This document shows, in pieces, positions 17,208 to 25,640 of a stretch of DNA of 64,000 bases (within the stretch, counting starts at the first letter, position 1; each line of letters opens with the position of its first letter). The position numbers and the translations under genes were made by a program. Source of the stretch: Bacteroidota bacterium (GTDB lineage: Bacteria; Bacteroidota; Bacteroidia; Cytophagales; Cyclobacteriaceae); the NCBI GenBank assembly GCA_024280115.1, contig JAJRQT010000098.1:1-64000 (forward strand). The letters are read 5' to 3'. The notes under the pieces were generated by a model. That model ran no database searches. It was not told where the DNA came from and was given only the letters and a program-made list of their open reading frames with translations.

Positions 17208-17287
17208 ATTCTTATGCCACAACTCTTGTTTGAATCATAGAAATCCGGTAGAAAAATATTCCTCCTAAAATACAAGCATGACCAATA

Positions 17288-20092
17288 TTAAAAATGAATT
17301 TGTACGTTCAGTCCGTCATTTTCAAGCAACACGATTTCCTCAAATTTTAATGATAAAATTCCCGCTTTTCCCAAACCGAACTCTTTATCAATTTCTCTAT
17401 CATTAATTTTTAAGCTGACTTTTTTAGGATTTTTCCCTTTATCAAGAGTTATGGAAAATTGTTGCAAAGCCAACTGACCTGAGGCAATTTGAATATTTCC
17501 CGTTTGCGATTTTTCTGATTGCTTTTGAGTGAAAGTTCCCCATCCTTCAGCTGCAATAAAGCCTGACTGAAAGTTTTCGGGGTGAATTTTTGGAGCAAAT
17601 TTTATCTTTTTTTTCGGCCCATGATATTCAAATCCGCAGGCGGCGATGTAAACACTATAACTTGCCATGGCTCTTGCGTAATGATCGCTACACTCAACTT
17701 CATTATATGGATTTCGCTTACTTGAATTGTAACGATCATGAATGGCACGTGTAATTGCTAATCCTTCCAAAGTTTTCCCTTCCCAAATCATATGACCTGC
17801 GGCTTCATATTCAAAACCTGTCATACATTCATTAAAATATCCAAATTGCCAATGTTTTTCCCACCCCCCTTTTTTACCACCTTTCGGCCATGTACACATC
17901 ACCAATCCAGATTCATCATCAATTGCATAAGGACGGCCAGCTAATTTTTCAGGTAAAGATTTCCTGAAATCACCCATATTAGGGACAAAATTATATTTCC
18001 ATAGAGCATCCAGGGAGTTTTGAATCATCTCTTTATTATACAAACGTCCCAATCCTAATTGAAAAGCCCAACTTTGTCCGAATACCTGGTCGATGTAACA
18101 GCCCGTTCCAATGCCTATTGCATCCTTATGTTTTGGATCTTCAGTTTGAATGAAATATTCACCATTAAACAAAGACTCGATATTCTTTTGTCCTTTCTTT
18201 AAAATGCCGCTGCACATATCTGAGAAATTAGTGTCATTCATTTCTATTGCCATTTCTTTGCCGGCTGCAAGAGCCGCCAGGTACAGTGAAATAATAACAG
18301 GAATATTTCCGTACCATTCAGCATCTAAAGTGTTATGCTGTTCTCCGAATATCATACCATTGGCTTTCCCGTCTTCTTCATCCATATTTATCAAATACTG
18401 CAATGCAGCCTTAATATGCTTCCAGTTCGCACTAAGAAACTTTGTGTCAGGAGTCATTTGATGCTCACGATACGAACGCAAGACAACTCCCGCCTGACCG
18501 TCGGCAGCATCTCTATTAGCCCTTCCTCCTCTAAAATCGATTTTCCCGTTTTTCTCAATTACAATAAAATCGGTACGCTCTCTTAAATTTCGTTCCAATT
18601 CCGGAAAAACCCGCCCCACAGCCTGGGCGTAATGCCAAACATGGGTACAAGTACCGGTACAGCATCCAATACCTTCCCAGGCCCAAAAGCGACCATCCTC
18701 CAACAAATAGCAGGTTTCTGTGGCTAAAGTTGATGTGTTGGAAAAAGTCCGGTTTAAAAACCAATAGGGCAATGTTGATTTATTGTAAAATGTATCGGTA
18801 AACAAAAGTGTTTTCTTGTGCAGTCGTTCAAAATTTAAAGAAATTTCTTCTGCTACATCAAATGAATTTCTAAAGCGTTGGCTATAAGAACGGCCTTTAA
18901 ACCGGTTACCATCTGCACTTAGATTAGGGAAGCACCAGCTTATTACAAATGAAATTTCTTTGATTTCCCCAGGGAGCAACATAACTGTTTTACTTATACC
19001 GCCTCGTAAACTAATGCCAAAGTCTTCAATAGCTGATTCTGAATATTCATGTTCACCTGGGAACAGCAACTCCGAATAGTTGTCTTCTTGTGAGATTGCC
19101 TTTGCAGACTTATCCGCGTTAAGTAAAGTCAGACTTATATCGCCATAGTCTCTTTGCTTGTCGAATTGAAAATCTAATTCAGAGCCGTTTTCATCTACAA
19201 TGGCCTCGCAAAGTAAGGTCGAATGATTACCTTTATTTATTATCGTATTTTTCAACTGTACCTCTGACGCAGCACCGGAAATATGCAATACGGGATTTTC
19301 TAACCAACCTGACAACTCACAAGTTACCTCTTTGCTACTTGTATTTTTCACCTTATATTTCATTATCGTCGCCGGGTAATTTGAGGATGAAACTTCTAAT
19401 GGTATAAAAGGTGAGAAAGCTTTTAGGTAAACTTCAATTGGAACATTTTCTTCTTTATAGGAAACTTCCCCAACCGGATATTGCCCTTTAAAAGTGATAT
19501 TTTTAAAGCCTTTATAATCTAATCTTTTAGTCCATTCAGAATCTTCTTGTTGAATTTTAATTGCGAATCCCTGATCAAAAGGATATTCCTGGGTGACGGG
19601 CACAACATAATTACTGCCATCTCTAGGTCTTACAGTTCGCCCATTTAACTCATGCGTAACACCAACGATTCCTTCTTTGGTATCATTAAAAATATCCCAT
19701 AACCATAATTTGCCATCACCTCCCAGATATACTTGCCCAGCGCAGATACCTCCTACCGGCATTCCAATATATACCAGGTCTTTCCCAGTATATACTTCCG
19801 GGGCTCCTCTTTCATATAACGATTTTACCCATTCAGGATTTAAATTTTTATTTACCGGAATCTGGTATCCATCTTGTAAGAGTGCTGCTCTTGCAGGATC
19901 ATTTATTCCAAGGGTCAATCCACCAATCCCGACCCCCATTAATTTTATAAAATCTCTTCGCTGTATCTCACCGGTTTTTGGAACTATAGCTTGTTTTTTA
20001 GAAGTTGAGTTACAACATCCGCTACTTGGATCGCAACAACCTGCATTAGATTTACTGTTGTTCTTCAGATTGTTAATTAGTTTTCTATCCAT
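17288..20092 (-). CDS. GH116-family glycosidase with Tat signal and N-terminal Cys cluster
   Basis: 934 residues. After a twin-arginine signal (QRRDFIKLMGVGIGG, about 44-58) comes an N-terminal beta-sandwich (about 75-420, glucosylceramidase GBA2_N type) and an (alpha/alpha)6 catalytic domain of the DUF608 type (about 440-850) with CTHVWHYAQAVGRVFPELE and GEQHNTLDAEWYG, the latter holding the likely acid/base Asp. Family members are beta-glucosidases, beta-xylosidases or N-acetylglucosaminidases. Unusually, the region before the Tat motif contains GCCDPSSGCCNS, four cysteines in two pairs. Stand-alone gene; it is followed by the repeat island and preceded by two palindromes. Exact substrate unknown. 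Confidence 0.85.
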   Translation of the reverse strand: MDRKLINNLKNNSKSNAGCCDPSSGCCNSTSKKQAIVPKTGEIQRRDFIKLMGVGIGGLTLGINDPARAALLQDGYQIPVNKNLNPEWVKSLYERGAPEVYTGKDLVYIGMPVGGICAGQVYLGGDGKLWLWDIFNDTKEGIVGVTHELNGRTVRPRDGSNYVVPVTQEYPFDQGFAIKIQQEDSEWTKRLDYKGFKNITFKGQYPVGEVSYKEENVPIEVYLKAFSPFIPLEVSSSNYPATIMKYKVKNTSSKEVTCELSGWLENPVLHISGAASEVQLKNTIINKGNHSTLLCEAIVDENGSELDFQFDKQRDYGDISLTLLNADKSAKAISQEDNYSELLFPGEHEYSESAIEDFGISLRGGISKTVMLLPGEIKEISFVISWCFPNLSADGNRFKGRSYSQRFRNSFDVAEEISLNFERLHKKTLLFTDTFYNKSTLPYWFLNRTFSNTSTLATETCYLLEDGRFWAWEGIGCCTGTCTHVWHYAQAVGRVFPELERNLRERTDFIVIEKNGKIDFRGGRANRDAADGQAGVVLRSYREHQMTPDTKFLSANWKHIKAALQYLINMDEEDGKANGMIFGEQHNTLDAEWYGNIPVIISLYLAALAAGKEMAIEMNDTNFSDMCSGILKKGQKNIESLFNGEYFIQTEDPKHKDAIGIGTGCYIDQVFGQSWAFQLGLGRLYNKEMIQNSLDALWKYNFVPNMGDFRKSLPEKLAGRPYAIDDESGLVMCTWPKGGKKGGWEKHWQFGYFNECMTGFEYEAAGHMIWEGKTLEGLAITRAIHDRYNSSKRNPYNEVECSDHYARAMASYSVYIAACGFEYHGPKKKIKFAPKIHPENFQSGFIAAEGWGTFTQKQSEKSQTGNIQIASGQLALQQFSITLDKGKNPKKVSLKINDREIDKEFGLGKAGILSLKFEEIVLLENDGLNVQIHF

Positions 20093-20197
20093 ATTAGAAT
20101 TCGGATTAATTATTAAGGTTTTACAACGAATTTAATAGATTATTTTTGAAAGGACAGCCCAGGGCATTTGGGTTTAGAAAAATTTAACATTTCGTAC

Positions 20198-20222
20198 TTC
20201 GGTCTGTGGCCCACAGACCGAA
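20198..20222. repeat. Palindrome 1: 12-bp arms around one base
   Basis: TTCGGTCTGTGG-C-CCACAGACCGAA, a perfect inverted repeat. It shares the core GGTCTGTG/CACAGACC with palindrome 2, 16 bp further on. It lies about 110 bp upstream of the GH116 start on the minus strand. It could be an operator or a cruciform/REP-type element. Confidence 0.75.
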
Positions 20223-20237
20223 AATATTGATTGTTAA

Positions 20238-20260
20238 ATGGTCTGTGAGCCACAGACCAT
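20238..20260. repeat. Palindrome 2: 10-bp arms around three bases
   Basis: ATGGTCTGTG-AGC-CACAGACCAT, with the same core as palindrome 1. Centre-to-centre distance is about 39 bp. The flanks differ from those of palindrome 1 while both arms remain complementary, so the pairing appears to be preserved. Confidence 0.75.
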
Positions 20261-20614
20261 GGTATTTTTTATCAATTTGCTTTAAACCCGATTGCCCTAA
20301 CAGCCAACTTTCAATTGCCAGACAAAGTTATTTCTCATGGACGTTAATTTCAAATAATAGGCTATGGACGTTTCGAAACCAATACATCTGGCAATGCACG
20401 ACTTATTGAGCGGGAGAACCAATCATTTATTGCCGTTTTCTTACGCTTTCTGCTATTAAGTATGGATATTGCGGTTTCAAAATATTTAAAGTGAGAATAT
20501 TTTGATGATTTTAAACAGGTTCCTCCTGTAAATTTCAAATTCGGATATCTCATTAATTAAACATTTGATGAATTTTGAATTATAATTTCTGGATTAGTTT
20601 TAAAAGAATAAAAT

Positions 20615-22126
20615 ATGAAAGTTTTTTTAGCATTTGTAAGAGATGAAGATTACTATCACATACTCCCGGAAAAACTTAATAAAAACAAGGGTGATGGCCG
20701 TTTAAAAGCGATGGCTTTCCCTCCACTTGGAATTCAGACATTGGCGCCGGTACTGCGTAAACACGGTCATGAGGTGCACATGTTTGATACTTGTCACCCG
20801 GAAATGAAACAGCAACATTTAGCGCAGGCTGTTAAAAATGAGCGGCCTGATGTTATTGCCCTTTCATTTCTTTCGACTACTTCATACCGGTTATTAAAAA
20901 GTATGGCCAAGCGCTTGAAAACTGAAGATCCGGATATACCTATTGTTGTTGGAGGACCGTTTACAACCGAAAACTCTACGCACATAATGAAAGATTGCCA
21001 GTACATCGATTGTGTCGGACCTGGAGAGGGAGAGGAATTGTTACCTGATTTATTGGATAATTTAAACGACTTAAGTGTTGTAAAAGGCCTTATATGGAGA
21101 AAAGGTGACGAAATTGTGAATAATCCTCCCAGACCCATGATTCGGGATCTCGATCAGTTTCCGTATCCAGACCGTCAGAGTCTTCCAATTGATTATATAG
21201 AATCCCTTCCTCTGGATATACCGGCAGTACTATCAATGGATAAGTTTTGCACAATACAAACCTCCCGCGGATGCCCTTATAAGTGTATATATTGTGATAT
21301 TCCAAACCTAAACCAGGGTAAATGGAGATTTAGATCACCAAAACATGTACTCGGTGAAATGCAGGAACTCAGTGATCAGGGCTTCAAATCAATTTATTTG
21401 ACCGACGATCATTTTCTATTAAAAAATAAAAGGATTCAGGAAATATGCGAAGGGATCATAGAAAGAGATCTGAAATTTAAATGGGGCTGCGAAGGAAGGG
21501 TTGACTCTGTGGGCATAGCAATGCTACCAATATTAGCTAAAGCCAATTGCAACTTTTTAGCTTTTGGAGTTGAATCCGGTTCTCAGAAAGTACTTGATCG
21601 TTTGGTAAAGGATCAAACTCTGGAACAAATAAAATTTGCGATTGACGAAGCTAAAAGACAGGGAATTGAAAAGGTTCATGGCTTTTTTGTTGTAGGAAGC
21701 CCTGATGAAACAGAAGAAGAAATTCTTGATAGTTTTCGTTTTGCATCTACCTTGAAGCTGGATTCATTTGGCTTTAACCGACTATGTGTTTATCGAGGCA
21801 CACCACTTTGGGAAGAATATTTACAGCGAGGTTTAATCGATGATGAAAAGGATTGGGACAAGTGGTTTAGGTGTTCTGAAGTGGATCCCACGGTTCTACC
21901 TGCTGATGTGGTGCACAATGCGAGAAAAAAAGGATACAAACTTTTATTCAAACATCTTATATTTCACCATCCGATCCGCACGTTCAAGTTGGTGAGAGGA
22001 TTTAGCAGATTTATGCGATTTAGTGATGTAATGAAACTGATTCTTAGCCCGTTCCGTAAAATTGATCATTCTGCTACGCAAAAAATGACGGATGAGGAAT
22101 TGGAATTGGAGACTGAGTATTCCTAG
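20615..22126 (+). CDS. B12-binding-domain radical SAM protein
   Basis: 503 residues. An N-terminal cobalamin-binding Rossmann-like domain (about 30-150: PPLGIQTLAPVLRKHGHEVHMFD, VGGPFTTENS, VGPGEGEELLPDLL) precedes a radical SAM barrel (about 205-410) with the [4Fe-4S] motif SRGCPYKCIYCD (about 218-229), CxxxCxxC. The AFGVESGSQKVLDRL and VGSPDETEEEI turns are typical of the class that includes methyltransferases and BchE/hopanoid-type enzymes. The classic DxHxxG cobalamin histidine is not evident. Single gene; reaction unknown. A C-terminal basic helical tail (about 440-500) is a frequent membrane-associated extension. Confidence 0.88.
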   Translation: MKVFLAFVRDEDYYHILPEKLNKNKGDGRLKAMAFPPLGIQTLAPVLRKHGHEVHMFDTCHPEMKQQHLAQAVKNERPDVIALSFLSTTSYRLLKSMAKRLKTEDPDIPIVVGGPFTTENSTHIMKDCQYIDCVGPGEGEELLPDLLDNLNDLSVVKGLIWRKGDEIVNNPPRPMIRDLDQFPYPDRQSLPIDYIESLPLDIPAVLSMDKFCTIQTSRGCPYKCIYCDIPNLNQGKWRFRSPKHVLGEMQELSDQGFKSIYLTDDHFLLKNKRIQEICEGIIERDLKFKWGCEGRVDSVGIAMLPILAKANCNFLAFGVESGSQKVLDRLVKDQTLEQIKFAIDEAKRQGIEKVHGFFVVGSPDETEEEILDSFRFASTLKLDSFGFNRLCVYRGTPLWEEYLQRGLIDDEKDWDKWFRCSEVDPTVLPADVVHNARKKGYKLLFKHLIFHHPIRTFKLVRGFSRFMRFSDVMKLILSPFRKIDHSATQKMTDEELELETEYS

Positions 22127-22512
22127 TATTTCCCACAATGGCGACATTTTTTGATGAAAAAGAATTATTCTATTTCACGATAGCAGGTTCGCGAAATACT
22201 GTATTTACGTTTTCGTATGGTTTAAACGCTTTTTATAACTCGAAAAATTCATAATTTTTTATTACCCGCTAACACCATTGAAAATGCTTGGCAAGCAGGT
22301 GGTCTATGAGTCAACAAAAGTTTTTACTCTTCTCATAGCCGTATTTCAAAGTAAATACATAAACCCCAACTTCTTCAGATATGGGGAACGAGCAATAGTA
22401 TTGATAAAGGTTATAGCGATATTTATTATTCTGTATTACAATAACATACAATTTATCCCTGGGCTATTATCTAAAATCTCAGTGAATGAATCGGGTAAAG
22501 TGATTATCTTCT
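22127..22512. other. 386-bp gap between convergent genes; no gene seen
   Basis: Lies between the radical SAM gene and the DUF5107 gene, both ending here. A plus-strand frame 22278-22601 runs across it into the DUF5107 gene but shows no family and mixed composition, so it is treated as chance. No clear terminator was found. Confidence 0.5.
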
Positions 22513-24183
22513 TTAGCGTTCATCAAATTCCCGATAGGCTCCGAATTGCGCCAAATCATCTTCGCCAAGATTTTCCGGATACGGCTCATTGTCCATATTG
22601 AATTTTTCACACAACTTTTTCCAAAGCTTTTTCCGTGTATATCGCTGATGGATCTTCTGAAATTTTGTTGCCTTCAAAATATCAATGGCTGCTTCGTATT
22701 TTTCCATGTCAATCAAAAGAGCAATGCGCCTTTCGATGATTATTTCATCCTCTAAGGCATTTAGTTTATCCAGCCATGACAACCTCTCTTGCAATGTTTC
22801 ACTCCCAAGTGCAGCCAATGCTTTATCTCTTTCCACCATAATCTGAGGGTGTAAAATAAAGGTTTCGTCTTTCATGCCACGATATGATATCACGGCATCA
22901 TGCAACTTATCCTGATAGAAAAAAACCCTGCCAAGTATGGCTTTGGAAATATCCAAATCAGATGTTGATAAAACTGAAACTGCTTCATTGGTTTTACCTC
23001 TTCCCAGCAACCATACCCCAAAATATAATTTCCAATAATTAGATTTACTATGGTGTTTGATGGCCCACCGAAAAGCAATTTCCAGATTGCACATTCCGCT
23101 TGGTGGCCAACATACTTCTTCCGGAGAAGGCGGTTCCTGAAGTTCCTTGACATTGTTGTTTTCATAGGCTTTTAACAATTGAAACCAAACATCGACATCA
23201 CCACCTCTGGCATATGAATAAAATGGAATTTCTTCCAGTTGCCTGAGTGCAACTTTAGGGAGGTCTATTTCTTCAATATTGAGAGGCTGATCACTAGGAA
23301 TCCAGAATTCTGTTCGCCAAAGTGTTTCGCCAATTCCAAGCTCATTTTTTATTGATTGATCAACAATAGGACCCGCCTGAATTTCAAGAAAAGGCTGTTT
23401 ATTGAGCGAAGATAGATATGACCATTCTTTGTCCCGGTCAGTTCCATAACTCCAAAGTTTTATACCTTTTACTTTGTCAAGATCCGCCACATGATAAAGT
23501 CCGGTTCCGGTAGAAGGTGTATAACATCCAAAGGCATTGCAATGAGGCTGAAGCCAGAAATATCCGGACATCTTTTTTATATCAGAATTTTTCCGCGGTC
23601 CATCTTTTTCCCAGTCAATCGAAAAAATCGTATCCTCATGTGCCAGAACCGGCCCCTTGGGAAAATGAAATTTAGTGTCTTCATAGGCCGGAATTGCGGC
23701 ATTTGACCACGACATCCAGGGATGAGGCTGATTTGTAGGATTTTTAAAAACTGTGCGTTGGGTTAGGAAATTATCCCTTTCTCCAAGTGAATATTCAATT
23801 GTCCATTGCATGCCATAACGCAACTCCGTTTCGCCTACAGTAACATAAATTCTTTCCTCAATCCTGCAAATGTCATACAACACAGTTTCACTTTGAGAGG
23901 GTGTGTGGGAAATCGGGAAGCTCATTTCTATACCACCGGCAACAAAACTAAAGCGTGGAAGTATTCGTATCGGGCGAATTACATTGGGAACGTAAAGTAC
24001 TTCTTTTCCCGATATTTTATGGATAATTGAATATACTTTCCCTCCAAGGTCAGGATATATTAGTACGCTTATAAAACTATTCTCAAGCCTGATGAAATTA
24101 TAGCTCTTTATTACCGGTCTTTCAGAAGTCTCACAATAGCTTTGATATGGATACACTCCATCTGGATCAAATACTGTAGGCAA
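22513..24183 (-). CDS. DUF5107-domain protein, short form with no ATG start
   Basis: 556 residues in the open frame. The N-terminal two thirds form the DUF5107 aldose-epimerase-like sandwich (YPDLGGKVYSIIHKISGKEVLY, SFPISHTPS, HPWMSWSNAAIPA, FGCYTPSTGTGLYHVAD), and the last 200 residues contain TPR-like helices (WKLYFGVWLLGRGKTNEAVSVL and following). DUF5107 proteins are usually much longer, with more TPR repeats. The frame has no ATG near the proper beginning: it starts at TTG 24183 and an upstream stop lies about 16 codons earlier; some 20-30 residues expected before DPDGVYPY appear to be missing. It may use TTG, or be a 5'-damaged gene. Likely carbohydrate-related, by family. Confidence 0.75.
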   Translation of the reverse strand: MPTVFDPDGVYPYQSYCETSERPVIKSYNFIRLENSFISVLIYPDLGGKVYSIIHKISGKEVLYVPNVIRPIRILPRFSFVAGGIEMSFPISHTPSQSETVLYDICRIEERIYVTVGETELRYGMQWTIEYSLGERDNFLTQRTVFKNPTNQPHPWMSWSNAAIPAYEDTKFHFPKGPVLAHEDTIFSIDWEKDGPRKNSDIKKMSGYFWLQPHCNAFGCYTPSTGTGLYHVADLDKVKGIKLWSYGTDRDKEWSYLSSLNKQPFLEIQAGPIVDQSIKNELGIGETLWRTEFWIPSDQPLNIEEIDLPKVALRQLEEIPFYSYARGGDVDVWFQLLKAYENNNVKELQEPPSPEEVCWPPSGMCNLEIAFRWAIKHHSKSNYWKLYFGVWLLGRGKTNEAVSVLSTSDLDISKAILGRVFFYQDKLHDAVISYRGMKDETFILHPQIMVERDKALAALGSETLQERLSWLDKLNALEDEIIIERRIALLIDMEKYEAAIDILKATKFQKIHQRYTRKKLWKKLCEKFNMDNEPYPENLGEDDLAQFGAYREFDER

Positions 24184-24454
24184 AGGGCCGACCGGCGTCA
24201 GTAAATGTGTAAGTATCTTTTTCTTTATTTAAGCAACCTTAATCATAGAAAATCATTGTGGTTCTTTGTGAAATATAATAGGTTCAGAGATAGAAAAAAA
24301 AATCTCAAATAAAATAACCCGTCTGAAATGAGTTACAATTTTTAAGGCTGTAATAATAATTAAATTATTTTGAGTGTTTTGTGCTCAATGGTTTGAATTG
24401 AAATAAGGCTACGCTTCCAATTATTCAAACTTAAATACGCATGAAAATCGAATT

Positions 24455-25078
24455 TTATTTCAACGCCAAAGATTTAGATGCAAAATAAATGGAGGTCCCA
24501 AAAGATGCTTTTATTCTTTTTACATGGAGAAAATGGCCTTTTAGCTCATTAGTGAAATTAGCTTTAAAATGGTGATAGTCACTTTTCTCAAGGAATTCTA
24601 AAAACCGGGCAAAAGCCGGGGTAGGACCATAATAGTCATTGACTACTATATAATGCTTTGAAATCCGTTTCATTTCACCCAGAATAATTTTTCGCTTTTC
24701 TTCCTTTACTCCATGCAGCACAAATGAAGCCGTGACAATGTCAAAGGACTCATCATCAAATTCAGAAAGATTCTCAGCGTCACCAATACTAAAGGAAATC
24801 TCCGGGGCGTATCTTTCATTTGCCCTATCAATCATCTTTTGTGCAAAATCAACTCCATGCACCTGCGATGCACCGTACTCCTTGAACAGAGCTGCCCATG
24901 CACCGGGCCCTGTACCGATATCCAATACACTTTTCCCTGTTAGGTCCAACTCTTCCTTTACATTATGTATAGCCCGGCGAAAACCCTTCTTCACATAACC
25001 GTCCAATGCACTATAGATTGGCGCAATTAAATTAAATATACTCTTAGCCCGTTTGTGCGGGTTTTTACTAAAAATCAT
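24455..25078 (-). CDS. Class I SAM-dependent methyltransferase
   Basis: 207 residues with a Rossmann-type methyltransferase fold: motif I VLDIGTGPGAWAALF (about 50-64), the acidic end of strand 2 in VHGVDFAQKMIDRA, motif IV FDIVTASFVLHGV (about 112-124) and a following MKRISKHYIVVNDYYGP. It resembles ubiquinone/menaquinone-type (Methyltransf_11/25) enzymes but is shorter and lacks any specific partner. ATG at 25078. The substrate is unknown. Preceded by a 560-bp gap with a hairpin, and followed at some distance by the DUF5107 gene on the same strand. Confidence 0.8.
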   Translation of the reverse strand: MIFSKNPHKRAKSIFNLIAPIYSALDGYVKKGFRRAIHNVKEELDLTGKSVLDIGTGPGAWAALFKEYGASQVHGVDFAQKMIDRANERYAPEISFSIGDAENLSEFDDESFDIVTASFVLHGVKEEKRKIILGEMKRISKHYIVVNDYYGPTPAFARFLEFLEKSDYHHFKANFTNELKGHFLHVKRIKASFGTSIYFASKSLALK

Positions 25079-25190
25079 GTTTCACAAGTCATTTTGTGAC
25101 AAACTTAAAGATTGTATAAAACATCTATGTGCTACAGCATACAAAACTGAAATTGGATCATCTTGACGGTCGTTTTTCGTAAATCTTATA

Positions 25191-25226
25191 AAAAAATAAA
25201 GGTGAGCTTGGCGGCTCACCTTTATT
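25191..25226. terminator. Hairpin with A/T flanks, probably the clpB-side terminator
   Basis: GGTGAGC-TTGGCG-GCTCACC (25201-25220), with an A-rich tract before it and TTTATT after it. On the minus strand the stem is followed by a long T-rich run, which suits termination of transcripts arriving from clpB. On the plus strand it sits just before a leader-like sequence and the 14-codon frame. Confidence 0.6.
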
Positions 25227-25246
25227 CAACCTAAACACCCAAAATT

Positions 25247-25291
25247 ATGAAAAAACTACTAAGACAATTCTCTTTTAAATCTGCTGGGTAA
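25247..25291 (+). other. 14-codon frame after a SusC-like leader
   Basis: The sequence CCTAAACACCCAAAATT-ATG resembles leaders seen before many Bacteroidota export genes, and the frame starts MKKLLRQFSFKSAG then stops. It could be the stub of a lost secreted or TonB-dependent protein, or a leader peptide. Coding is unproven. Confidence 0.25.
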
Positions 25292-25640
25292 AACTAATTC
25301 GCTACCCGACATATGACTCTTAAATCATTAACGACTTATAAATCTTTTTATTGTTTTTGAATTATTATCTAATCCTCATTGCAAAGATACGTGAATTACT
25401 ATGAAAAGGTTTCAATAAAAACTAAAATAATTATTACGTACCTCATTTTATTTATATTAAATTATGATTTTTTAAATTAACGTGTGCATAATTGATTTTC
25501 ATTTTAAAATTTTCATCGATTGATTAAATAATTATAAATAATTCAAAATTGGTGCTATTTCCATTAATAATTTAATAATATCTCATGCCTAAAAATCCAT
25601 TAAAGTTAACTACCCGAATAAACCTTACTCTAATTTCATT

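Larger units (their letters stand above)
20093..20614. other. 522-bp gap between divergent genes, with two palindromes
   Basis: No convincing coding frame. It contains the two related palindromes listed separately (20198-20222 and 20238-20260), an inverted pair TTGCCAG (near 20316) / CTGGCAA (near 20389), and otherwise AT-rich sequence before the radical SAM gene. Confidence 0.6.
25079..25640. other. 562-bp gap upstream of the methyltransferase and downstream of clpB
   Basis: Contains the GGTGAGC/GCTCACC hairpin (25201-25220) and a 14-codon frame (25247-25291) described separately. The rest, 25300-25640, is very AT-rich and shows no gene. Confidence 0.6.

Noticed and set aside
13745-17287. 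Direct repeat of the tRNA-Arg 3' end as an attachment site
   Set aside because: No second copy of the T-arm/acceptor sequence was found downstream and no integrase gene is present.
20316-20395. TTGCCAG / CTGGCAA inverted pair as ends of an insertion sequence
   Set aside because: Only 7 bp, about 70 bp apart, enclosing no gene and no target duplication that I could see.
22278-22601. 107-codon plus-strand frame
   Set aside because: It overlaps the 3' end of the DUF5107 gene, has no recognisable domain, and half of it is antisense to a real gene.
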